64,000 nucleotides of DNA from Homalodisca vitripennis. Lineage: Eukaryota > Arthropoda > Insecta > Hemiptera > Cicadellidae. Numbering within the stretch: position 1 is the stretch's first letter; each line of letters starts with the position of its first letter. The notes under the pieces are model-generated. The model saw only the letters and a list, made by a program, of their open reading frames with translations, was not told the DNA's origin and made no database searches. Positions 24,103 through 34,719 of the stretch are shown here, piece after piece. The DNA lies in the NCBI RefSeq assembly GCF_021130785.1, contig NC_060215.1, forward strand, positions 69,695,501-69,759,500. Direction: 5' to 3'. A program made the translations under genes and the position numbers.

Positions 24103-25842
24103 GTAGGTATTATCAGTTTAGTTTAAGTGAAATTTGGTGATTAAAAATTGTTAATCTTGGTTGTCTGTATGTCAGTAAGCACACTCAGACCGCTAGGTTG
24201 CATGGGCGTGATCACTTCTTGTTTTCGGCCAGGGCTGCAATAACACACTCTGTTGGCCCATTCCCCTTCCACTCCAAGTACTGGGAAATGGTAATCTTTG
24301 ATCCACCTGCTCTCCATAGTTCTCTGAATCCTCCTCAACTCTGGATCTAGCAGTTAGAAATTTCATTATTTGTATGGCACTTTTTATGTTTTGCAATAGT
24401 TCTTTAAGAAATTCGTAATAAATATTTTTATACTCATTTTATAAAATATTTGTTATTGATGTCTTTGGAACATTTAGAAATATTACTAATAAATATACTA
24501 ATGGATCATGTTATACTTTAATTTTTTGGGCTCTGGAAAAATTTTCAAAATATTTATGCAAACTGTGATATAGAAAATTGTTGCTAAATATTGTTTTTTA
24601 CAACTTAAAAAAATAGAACATGAATAAAAACTGAGATATAACCATTCCTTTTCCAAAACTTAAAACGGGTACCATTTAAAAACCTTCACATGCTTATTCA
24701 TCACATGACCAAGGTCTAGTTGCTGATTTATCACTCCCCAGATTCAAGAGAGTGCTAATCAGCATAAGGTCATATAGTTAAGGTGCTGAATAAGGACTAT
24801 CCTATTTAAAGGGAGTGCTTATCCAGTACATGAACACAGCCACTATGCTGATTTAGCACCCTCTTTGTGATGTCGGAGAAGAGTCATCATGATCGAGGAG
24901 GTGCTATATTTGGGGGTTAGGTGCACCGTTCTCATTTATCGGCCTAGTCGTGTAGATGAGACCCCACAGCACCGAGTGTTTTTTTTTTCATTTTTGACAT
25001 ATTTATTGAACATGCTGTTTATTATTACAATAAACCTTTGTAAATAATATTCAAGAACATCTTAAATTGTCAATTACGTATTTTTGGTAGTAAAACTTTT
25101 TTATATCCTCATAAGAGGAGCAATGGGAGGGAAGTTGAAATATAACAACTCTTCATTCTTTATTCACAGAACCTAATTATAAAGTGAAAATTTGTATAGT
25201 TACTATAACAAAAAAATCAAGGAGAAAACACCATAGAACAATTCTTAAAATAACACACAAACTTCTCGAATTTACATACAATACACAGCACATAGCCTCC
25301 CAAGTAATTTCATAAAAATAAAAGCCACAAGATTGCAGCTTAACTGAATAGCAATTTTTACTACATGTATGCAATCAACAACATCCCAAGTAAGAAAGAA
25401 TAACAGCTGTCATTATAAAACACAGATGGAAAATTAAGGAATTTGTGTGTAGTGGTTTTTCCAAAACTGGTGTTGAACAATATGTATAATGCGTGGGAGT
25501 TGGTAGTTTTACAAGCAGTGCCTGCATTTTGTATTGTTATATTCGAAATAAAATTTTGCATATAAAAATACACATTTTTTTAATTTTTTTTAACAAGAAA
25601 ACTTTACAACCACAATTTAAAATAATATCTTAAAAAGTTATTTATATAAATTAACAAACTTAATATACTTACAATCATGCAACTTTTATACTAAAAAATT
25701 TTGAAAATTCAATGTTGTTAAGATGTTGGTGCCAGCAATCAAAGAATTAACTGGAAGTCACATGCTTAAGTTAAACCATGAGTGGTGGGAATGACAATGC
25801 ATTAGTCATCTCCTGCAGAGCGTACAAGGCACTTCAGTCACT

Positions 25843-25843
<1 letters not shown>
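24103..25843. other. Intron sequence, possible old SINE-like pieces
   Basis: 24180-24350 and 24700-24970 are more GC-rich than their surroundings and resemble retroposed sequence, but I cannot assign a family. A T9 run follows at about 24980. Confidence 0.3.
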
Positions 25844-25888
<45 letters not shown>

Positions 25889-26220
25889 CTTTTTTTTTTT
25901 TTTTCTCTCTCTTAGGACAAGAAGCTTATAAATTGCACTTAGTCCTGCAAGAACCTTTGCGCTGCTTCCGGAGTGACAGGATATTCAGGATAGGCAAGGT
26001 TAGGGAGTAGGGGCCGCCTCCTGTTGAGATCCATGAGGAAGAATTAGGGCACTACATCTCAAAGTCATGTCTCCCCGGAAGAAGGGGAAGCCAGCTCTGA
26101 ACCAGCCTCTCCAGTCAAAGTAGGCAGGTGGTGGCACACCCTAGTTGAGGTTAACAGGAACCTCTGAGGTTAGGGAACAAACCCCACCAACTCCAACAGT
26201 CATCTCCCACAGTAGACTAG
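25844..26220 (-). mobile_element. Probable retroposon with minus-strand poly(A) tail
   Basis: A 60-base T tract with a TTTTCTCTCTCTT edge (25844-25912) is followed by about 300 bp of GC-rich sequence unlike the surrounding intron. This is the layout of an antisense retroposed copy. AGTCATCTCC occurs just before (25804-25813) and just after (26199-26208), which could be the target duplication, though the left copy lies 30 bp from the T tract. Family unknown. Confidence 0.35.
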
Positions 26221-26579
26221 ACCTATCAAATTGCCCATGAACCCCAGAATCTCAACATTTGCGGTTAATGATGTGCCGCTACTGGACATCCATAAGGTTG
26301 CCCAGATTGAAGTGGCATATCGGTTTTTGCTGTGCCCAGTGGGAGTTCAACTGGTAGGTATAAACCATCCAGAAGTGATCCCTGCTGGGTCAGTCACTCT
26401 GTTAGTGCAATCACTGATTTCTTACTGTAGTTGCATACCATATTGTGTTGCAATTTTAATTTCACCATTTTACAAACGTTATAAACCATGAAACAAGAAC
26501 AGTAACATTCTTAGGAGTCCAATCAGTATTTTGGTTCAGAACTAATTCTTTTTGATTTCATATATTCACTGCCCTTTAA

Positions 26580-27083
26580 CCCTTTCCCATCCTTTGTTTG
26601 AGATGTTCCACCATAACTATTTCACCGTCTGTACTGTTATTGGCAAGTGTCTATAGTTGACGAAAATCCCGATAGATGTTGGGAGACATTCAGTATATTG
26701 TTACTGTTAACTTGCAAAGACTGTTTACGGCAGCAAATATGATGCCATCTAAGCCTCATTTTGTGATGCAGGATGGAAAAAGTCACCTAAAGGTTGTACT
26801 AAATTAGTACAAGTTAGAGCTGCATTTAAAAGAAAACCTTTCTGGATACTGTTTCAAAAATACAGTAGTAGGCAAAAAAAATTACATTAAATATTTTGAA
26901 TTTTGTTCTTAAAAAGTGGATACAGTGTAAATATAGCTGAAATACCTTAGAAGTTGCAATTGTAACAACCAGAAATACAAAATATATCATGTAAGTAATT
27001 GTAGATCATTTGTCTTATTTTTTTACCTAATTTTTTTCAGAGTGCTTTAAAATCAAATATACAAATTAATGGACTGAAAAGGG
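26580..27083. mobile_element. Possible piggyBac-type MITE
   Basis: TTAA precedes CCCTTTCCCATCC at 26576-26592. The inverted match GGACTGAAAAGGG is followed by CTAA at 27071-27087. TTAA sites and CCCT ends are piggyBac features. The interior is noncoding. The TIRs match only imperfectly and one TTAA has mutated. Confidence 0.35.
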
Positions 27084-27090
27084 CTAACCT

Positions 27091-28235
27091 TCCCTGAAAA
27101 CATTTATGTAATCACACCAAAAGTTACTATGTACAGTTTAAGTAGTCTTTTAGGGCAATTTAGTTAAAGGAAACAGCCAAAAATAATTATATGAATTTTT
27201 CAATGTATATACGAGTTTGTTCCTGTCATCAGGGAAAGTATCCTGAAAGAACTAGGACTTTTTTTATTAACTCAACCAAAAACTTACTGCACTGCCATAT
27301 ATGTGTTTCAAAAACCGTGTCTACAGTTGTGTTCCAGCAAATTTATTTAAAATAAATTTTAATAATTTTTGCAATCAGCATTATTGAGTTGGTTGTACCT
27401 AATTATTACTGTTATTATATTACTGTATTATACTGATAATATATCTACAGTAAAATTTGTAAGAGTCAAAGGCAAGGTTACAAATATATAAGTCCAGTGC
27501 CAAAACCACACAGTTGGTCAAAAATTACTTGACGACATAAAGTGCTTCATGTCAATTTTCTTGAAGATAAAACTCACCTGACCAACAAAGAAAAAACATA
27601 ATAGATTACTAAACTTTTATTTTTGGTAAAAATGAAGTTGCTTTGTGGTATCTTTTTTTAAGACATTAATTTATTTAAAGACATGTTGCACAAACAAAAC
27701 TTTATATATAACCTATTTTCACAATAACAAAACAGTGGGCTATTGCTCAGGACTGCTACAGATGACTCCTAATGCTGGCCATTGCCCTGTTGTTGGCTAT
27801 GCCATAATTTCAATATGAAAGGTTGAATAATTAGTGTCAATTGAAGCTTTTAAATCATTATCAACAAATTGAGTGTTATAGTTGTTTAAAAAAATTAAAA
27901 CCTTATCCATCACTCCAAAAAATGTATTTTAAATTGCTGGACAATTTCAGGACACAACATCCTTATCATACAATTACAGTTCGAGGACTTTAGTTGTGTG
28001 TGTGACCTTGAGTGTGTGGTGATAGGCGGGAGGGGTGGGGGGTAGCATTATTTGCTGCGTCCCGAAAACATTTCCTGAGACTCATGGGTAAAACCCTCTC
28101 TTCAGGAATTGTATTGGCCCAAATAACTCATCACACTCGCTAAACTGAGTCTGTTTTATGACAGTGCTGAGTGTGGTGGTAGCTTGTGCTTCGCTTTTGC
28201 CAATGTATGTTGAGTTAGTCGAAAGTCAAAGGCAG
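27091..28235. other. Intron sequence, nothing recognised
   Basis: AT-rich. It includes a G-rich run (GGCGGGAGGGGTGGGGGGTA) near 28026. Confidence 0.4.
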
Positions 28236-28239
28236 AACT

Positions 28240-28713
28240 ATTCATAGTCAGGCTCGCGAAATTGTGAGTAAAGTTTATACATTTATGAAGGAAGAGGCAG
28301 ACCATCAAACTGTTAAAATTCCATTGTCAATGGCTCGCCAAAGAACTGCTGCAGCCTTGGATGAAACAGTTCAACTAGAGGGTCATGACATCTTACGACT
28401 TCCGCCCTACCACCCATACCTCAATCCTATTGAGTTAATTTGGGCCGAAGTCAAAAGTTATGTGGCTATGAGAAATTTTACTACGTCTCAATCTAAAGCT
28501 CTATGCGAAGACAAGATATCAAGTCTGGGCGCAGAAGAGTGATCAGTAAAGTGCAAGCATGTAGAGAAAATCGAAAAGGACTATGCGGCAGCAGAATCCT
28601 AGATTGAAAATATTAGAGAATCCCTTATTATATTAGTTGGTTTGGATACAAACATCAGTGACAGTAACCCAGAAGAGGAGGACAATTTGAGTGAGATTGA
28701 AGAACTCCAATGA
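28240..28713 (+). pseudogene. DDE (IS630/Tc1-mariner superfamily) transposase with fused ends, internally deleted
   Basis: VSKVYTFMKEEADHQTVKIP then LSMARQRTAAAL is the N-terminal HTH start of a common insect DDE transposase. It jumps directly to EGHDILRLPPYHPYLNPIEL then IWAEVKSYVA, the last catalytic block and C-terminus. After a TGA at about 28540 the same frame continues KHVEKIEKDY, IENIRESLII and LSEIEEL. The two ends are joined in frame, so the middle (first two catalytic residues) was lost in one deletion. This is a typical step toward a nonautonomous element. Confidence 0.75.
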
Positions 28714-28762
28714 AAAAACAATCATTGTAACATTGAAGGAGGAGCTCTTCTTATTGGAAAAA

Positions 28763-28854
28763 ACAATTTTCTATTATTTTATATAGGAAAATTCACAGTT
28801 CCCAATAAAATTGGAGTATAGTGAGTTTTATTTTATAAAATAATAGAAAATTGT
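28763..28854. repeat. 21-bp perfect inverted repeat around a 50-bp spacer
   Basis: ACAATTTTCTATTATTTTAT + A at 28763-28783 is exactly inverted at 28834-28854. It lies 50 bp past the transposase remnant and may be its terminal or subterminal repeat, or a transcript hairpin. Confidence 0.8.
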
Positions 28855-28859
28855 AAGTA

Positions 28860-29643
28860 ACATTTGTTAATAGAACATTATATTTATTCTAGCATTTTAA
28901 TTAACTAAATATTATTGAAGTGATTGTAAATTAAATAATAATAGAATATCAAATAATAGCAATAATAGGACTTATCCTTGTTTTTCAGTTGTTATAGTGT
29001 TGTTTAACATGTTTTTGAAAATAATGTATTTGTCAATACTAATCGGCAAATCAAAATCGTGAGTTTAAAGTCGTTAACGAGATTGTTGCTCCTTCATCTC
29101 AGCGGCTAGCACGTAAACGCAACCCGCCACACAGATAGCGTTTATTCGTTGAGAGGGTAGTATTTGGGCTCCACGAGCACAGCTAAATTCCTCCAACTGT
29201 ACAGCCGTTCAGAAATTAATAAACTAGTCTTTTCATTATATTTTTCTGCAGTCCAAAATCCAAATGGCAGGACCTTAGAGAGTTAATTGCAATTTGAAAT
29301 ATAATAGACATTACATGTTCTATTTCAATTAGAACCAGTTCTTTGTCTTGTAGATTATATATTTTTTCTGGTTTTTTACACAAGAATTTTATGAAAATAT
29401 TCTTGCAATGTGATTGTAAACAAAGGTGATTTAAAAGTTCTATTAAATGTATATTTCATAAATTTGCCATTAGACATAAGCCCAATAATTAATATAAGAT
29501 TGTTTGTTTTGAAATAAAAACAAAACTCCTGTATAAGGAACTAGGCAGACATGAATAATATTCCGTTAATAAGTATGCATTGTTTTGTAAATTTCCTTTG
29601 ATACCGATCAAATAAATAATTAGAGTATATGATTTGATTACAG
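28860..29643. other. Intron sequence, nothing recognised
   Basis: AT-rich. It ends in the acceptor TTTGATTACAG at 29643. Confidence 0.4.
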
Positions 29644-29868
29644 GAACCTCGAACAGGAGTTAAATATCAGGCTAATGTTGTGAATGATATTTTATATTGC
29701 AATAATGATGATCGTGACAATGTTGTTATGGAAGAATTGTTGTGGGCCCCTCCTCTTCACATGACCAACGATGAGCTGGATGATTACATATATAAAGCAG
29801 ACAAGATATTCTACCATAACCAAAAGGAAGATGGAACTACAAAGTCCCAAACAAGGGTCAGCGATCTG
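29644..29868 (+). CDS. ELM2-domain gene, fourth coding exon: first half of ELM2
   Basis: The 75 codons run from acceptor TTACAG|GAA to donor CTG|GTAAGT, phase 0 on both sides. The sequence RTGVKYQANVVNDILYCNND then EELLWAP and DELDDYIYKADKIF matches the ELM2 consensus (VG-x-YQA, LLW-x-P, D-x-Y-x-x-A). ELM2 binds HDAC1/2 and is found in MTA, MIER, RCOR and TRERF1/MIDEAS proteins. The closest subfamily cannot be settled here. The helix following the break continues in the exon at 53800. Confidence 0.8.
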
Positions 29869-30019
29869 GTAAGTGTTTTTACATAAAAGGTCTCATTGTA
29901 GGTCATATTTCTTAAGCCTTATCCTAGTACTTTTCTAAAAAAAGTATAAAGAGCGTGTTGAAAAATAGGCTAATACACATTAAATTCTGAAGATAATCAA
30001 GAGATTACTTTATTACAAT

Positions 30020-31015
30020 AAACAAGTTTTATCTGGATTTTCAAACACCACTCACTTTTTTATATTACCACTCTCAATGAGGGTACATATTTTTATTCCA
30101 TACTTGGAAGGTTTGTTTAGGATGTACATCCTGAATTCCAATAACTGTTAATCAGTAGTTACATATGAGCCTGGTTTATATTTCGTCTGACGGATTAGAA
30201 CAAAATCATCCCATATCTCTTTAAGAGGCGCACACTTTGTTGACGCTCCAAACACATTTCTCTGTTGTCGAAATGAAGATAGTTCAAAATGAACTCAAAA
30301 CATTCACTGTTCATAGCACACTTGTATCGATAACCGCTCCATTCGTTATCAAAGAGTTCTCTTGTTGTTAAGTGGTTATATTTGTATGCTATAGAGTTTG
30401 CTTAAATTCCTAGCAATGCCCAAAATTCATTAATTGTCAAGAGGGAATATGTAGTGGTCAGATTCGCATAATTTACTCTTACACGGGTTATTGGGTTGTT
30501 TGTGTGAAGAATAACTTTATTTTGAATAGCTTCATTTATAATCAGTTAGAAACATTCACGAGCAGTGATAGCAGCATCCCATGTTATACCAACTACTCCT
30601 CTCTTGGTAACAACATTGTTTCTTGCTGGGTTTTGAATATCACCCTGCCTTGGTTTAATACTCCAAACATGGCCATTTATGCTCTAACTACATTAGTTTT
30701 AAGTCTGTAAAGGTAAGTGTCAGTTGGTTCATCTGTATCTCTAGCCGGTGGTGTGGTGGCTGGTGGTATGACAGCTTGTGGTGTAACAGCTTGTGGTGTA
30801 ACAGCTCGTGGCTTGCGTCTGCTCGTCTACTTCAAATTTTGGGTCAGCATCTGTATCGTCTGTATCCTCAACTATCTATTTCTACTGTCTATTTTTAACC
30901 AGTCATCCTCACTATTTTCGTGTGAACTATATCATCCTCATTTTCTGACAATGTCTCGTCCAGTAATAATCTAATCCTGGCTCCCTCGTCGTTATTGATT
31001 CTCACAAAATAATAC
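30020..31015 (-). pseudogene. piggyBac transposase pseudogene
   Basis: Minus-strand blocks in order: RLLLDETLSENEDD (acidic N-terminus, about 30995-30950); a Pro/Ala/Thr repeat region with AVTPQAVTPQAVIPPATTPP; then VVGITWDAAITARECF, NNPITRVRVNYAN, LLTINEFWALLGI, YNHLTTRELFDNEWSGYRYK, and ECFEFILNYLHFDNREM. The last pieces are YKPGSYVTTD and LNKPSKYGIKICTLIESGN near 30180-30080. These match the piggyBac DDE fold (IDEQLLAFRGRC region, KPAKYGIK block). Several stops and indels and a missing C-terminus show it is dead. The catalytic Asp of the VTIDE motif is retained as VTTD. Confidence 0.8.
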
Positions 31016-31384
31016 TAACTACAATGTACACTTTCACACACACTAACTATCAGGTAACTATTATATACACTTCTGGAAAATAAATCACTGGTACATAAAC
31101 TTCTATAATAAAATATTCAAAGAAAAACAAATATTTGCTTCAGCAAAAAAGTCACGCATTTACAAAACCTTTGTAACAATGACGATACAAAGGTTAAATC
31201 TCATAGAACAATGTGCCACAGTCGACTGGCAGACCATCATTAACCTTGACTGGCATCTTTAGGAAGGTAGAGGGAGGGGATGGCGTTCCCATGCCACACT
31301 ATCCAAATTCAACTGCTTTAGATAGGCTGTGTCATAAATTTTACGACGAATTTGTAATCTAGAGTTAAATGGTTCAACCAATCT

Positions 31385-32285
31385 TTACTCATCGTATATC
31401 TCATTTTGTTTTTTATTAGAGCCATTTCGCTAAAGTCTCACTCTCCTGATGCCACTGAAAAAGGTAGTACAGCCAAGAGCCTGAGACAAATACAAAGACA
31501 TGGGATTACGTTTTCAAGTCTTCTTTTTTGATATCTTGTGTAGTGTAGTGACAGCAGAATTGATTCCTCCCACTCCTTCAAAAGCCAAAGGACAGCTCCT
31601 TCAAAACTCAGCAAGGAACTTTGAAATAATTTGAAGTAGGTTGTCAACTCCTCTAGTAAATCATCTTTTATGAAAACGTTTGTGTATGTAACTCAATCAT
31701 TTGGCCTCACTCAAAGCGTTAATATTTGTAGGAAGAGACATTATGGGGTGGAAACAGATTTAAATTTCACAAAGTGTATCAGCCAGATCTCGAATATCTA
31801 ATGATAATAAATCAAGCGTGGCTACACATTTACTTTGAATTAAGATTCATTTAAATTCAAAATTGATTCTTCTCGTGAATCATCATCGAAGAACATTTTC
31901 TTTTTTTCTCTCTCTCTCTAACTTGTTCAAATTGATGTTTAACAACATCAAACACCTGATGAAGAAGATTTTTCTGCTATGATCTCTGCTATGTCTAACA
32001 GAACAGACTAGCTATTTTTAATATTTTCAATGTCAGAAACTAAATATCTCACTATTTTTTCTACATTCTTTAAAAATAGTTTTGACTTTGTAAAACTTTA
32101 TCCTTGTGACCAATGCTCTTCATGAGTTTAAACCAGACTGTGGTGAGAAGAATGAACTCAAATGATAATCGGCTTGTGTTTCTGTCATAATGCATGATGG
32201 TGCTTCTTTGGTGTTTTAGTGTGACATAATTTACAGCATGACTCATCATAACATCAGGTAACAATCACAAGTCAAGCTTTTGTTT
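31385..32285 (-). pseudogene. hAT-like (ZMYM1-like) transposase pseudogene
   Basis: From 32264 leftward: EFILLTTVWFKLMKSIGHKD (the DUF4371-region helix 'WYDILFQVN' type), NVEKIVRYL, then FFDDDSREESILNL and an FKVN block. Further on are LLEELTTYFKLF, the segment RLLAVLPFSVASGE and a trailing LNHLTL (hAT dimerisation motif near 31450). These blocks and their order fit hAT-derived ZMYM1-type proteins common in insects and other animals. Stops and frame changes throughout. Assignment is by motif only. Confidence 0.5.
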
Positions 32286-32354
32286 GTCAGCCTGGACACA
32301 CTCTCAGTGGCCCAGCTGTCACTAAACGAAAAGAAACGAAACAAAACAAAATAA

Positions 32355-32612
32355 GTGATCGAAGTACAAGGAGGAGTACATCCTTATTATCTATCCCAAT
32401 TCATTGAACAACTACTTTTAGTAAGTCGTTTACAGTTTATGCCTGTCGATTGTGGAATGCCTCACCTGCAAACATTAGAGCCATCGATAAGCGCACTCGC
32501 TTTGGGGCGGGGCTCTGGGAGTATAGATGTTGGCGGCTTTGGAATGTAGTACTTAGGGCAATTGAATGTAAGTTGAATGAATGCGTGTGCATGTGCGTGT
32601 GTGTGTGTGTGT

Positions 32613-32646
<34 letters not shown>

Positions 32647-32860
32647 TTACTATAATATTGTAAATATGTATAAAGTTACATTAATTATAGATGTTTGTTT
32701 TTTTTAAGCTAAGATTAATTTAATATATAATGTAAATAAATAGATTTATTTTTAGTTATAAATGTATATATGTATGTTAGTTTAATTTTTTATGAGGTTA
32801 AGTGGTAGAGAAGACTTTATAGTCCTAACTTCACCTCTAATAAAGACATTTTTCATTTCA
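32355..32860 (+). mobile_element. LINE 3'-end fragment with (GT)n in its UTR
   Basis: SFTVYACRLWNASPANIRAI near 32410-32475 is the conserved C-terminal motif of CR1/Jockey-like ORF2 (compare CRLWNGLP in the antisense copy at 15.9 kb). The UTR contains a TG microsatellite (32585-32645), then TAATAAAG and a TTTTTCATTTCATTT tail at 32850-32863, the same tail as the 15.4-kb element. It is strongly 5'-truncated. Confidence 0.65.
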
Positions 32861-32904
32861 TTTAAACGGAAGTGGTCACTTGTGACCACTTCCGTTTAAA
32901 TGAA
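32857..32904. repeat. 48-bp hairpin: 23-bp perfect arms, 2-base loop
   Basis: TTCATTTAAACGGAAGTGGT + CAC is followed by TT and the exact inverse. The left arm overlaps the CATTT tail of the LINE fragment, so the hairpin straddles the insertion boundary. Confidence 0.9.
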
Positions 32905-34446
32905 CTTTCATCATACTTCAATACAATTTTAGTGTGCCTTTTTTACCTTTGTTATTTTTTTTAATTCTTATTATCTTACATTTTATTTGTAGTATGTTGT
33001 TATTTCTAAAGTGAATATTAGGTAAGATCCCATCTAATTGAATAAAATTAAATTACACTACGGCTTTGATAACTAGAAAGGATCTAATCAATTTATTTTT
33101 AATCCTTTTTTAAATCACGTCGGGATGAAACTAATAATGAACTGGAATAGGAATCAATATTAACCGTGTTTAAATTCACTTTAGAATCCAATTAACTTTA
33201 AATACTGCTATTAAATGATGCAATAAGTTAATCAATTTTAAGTTGGATTCAGTAATAAATAAATTAGTAGTTCGTAGATTTATTCAAACCCGTATTTAAC
33301 TATATATTTTAGTTTCTTTGCAATGATTGTTTGGCAGAAGTTTTTAGTGCATTAAAACAACATACCTACTGATAACAGAATATGAATTGTTTTTGACAGC
33401 ATTTAAATTGGAGTTTAAGTAATCTAACCTGAAAAATTCCTTAACTAAGCAAAGTCTGCAGAAGCAGGGATAGATCCAGACGATGCGGTATTTCGTACAG
33501 AATTTACCTTAGTAATAATATGAGTACTGATCGAACAGCTAAAAAACAAATCATTGTAAAACACTACTAGATTAGAGAAGCATTTAGTTATTTTCCTTAT
33601 CATATATAATGTTGTATGTTATTGTGGTTTATATTTCCCTTTTAATCTCTCTTAACAGATTTTTCTTTAATATCAACTTTTGTTAGTTCAGATAATGATA
33701 ACGATATTTCAGATGGTTATATAATGGTTTGTTTACATTTCGTTAAAGCTGTCTTCTACTTTGAAAGCATATGGAAAACATAAACATGTGTGATGTAAAA
33801 TGAAAGATTTTTTCCCCTTGCAAAACATACATCCATATACCGCCAAAAGAAGTAGTCACTTCAAAACTTAATTTTGGTTAATTAAGATTATTTTTAATCT
33901 ACATGCAGTCAATAAAAATAATGAATTCAACTCTTGCACTCTATCTGGTGGTTGAAGTAGAATTTAAAAAGATAGGTTAGCTGTTTCTTACAACAAGATG
34001 GGCTGACACTGAAAATCTTATACAGTTTTTGTATGTTTCCAGAATATGATTTGACTTCTATATTAGTTTCAATAGCATATACTCCACAAAGATTTAGGGA
34101 ATGATGTGTGCACATGTGTGAAGTAGGCCTGTGTTTTCTTTAAGAATTCTAGATTTTATACCTTTATCTCAAATGTATTGGATGTATTGTCATATGCTTG
34201 CACCTAATGACAAATTTTGAGTGGTGGCTATTTATGTCTCATAAAGACCACACAGACTTACATGCTTACTAAGAAAGGTTCAAAACAATAAACTGTGTTG
34301 GCTACATTGTCGGATTGGGCTGCCACCTGGTACTCAGCTGATGGCAGTGTTGTGATGAACATTGTTTATTGTTTTTTTTATAATTTTTACGGATTTCTTG
34401 TTTATCCAAACACTGCAAAATGTTGAAGGAAGATTGTTAAGAATAC
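32905..34446. other. Intron sequence, nothing recognised
   Basis: AT-rich, with no coding-like frame or repeat structure seen. Confidence 0.4.
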
Positions 34447-34719
34447 AAATTGATAGATGATATATTTGCTGTTTTTGACGAGAAACAAAATCTTCAAGAT
34501 TTTATTATTTCGCTCAACTCATTTTACCCTTCTACAAAATTTACTTGTGAAATAGAACATAACAATCAACTCCCATTTCTAGATTTATTAATTACAAAAA
34601 GTAGAACTGGCCATTTTGAATTTGATATATATAGAAAATCAATACAAAATGACAGATTTATCCCATTTGATTCATTTCATCCCCCTTCACAAAAAAGAGC
34701 AGATTTTCATAGTTTAATC

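Noticed and set aside
26231..26491. 86-codon plus-strand ORF
   Set aside because: Lies at the edge of the retroposon-like GC-rich block. No family and no splice support.
32450..32707. 85-codon ORF with a Cys-Val repeat
   Set aside because: The Cys/Val repeat is a translated TG microsatellite. Only the first part is real LINE C-terminus.
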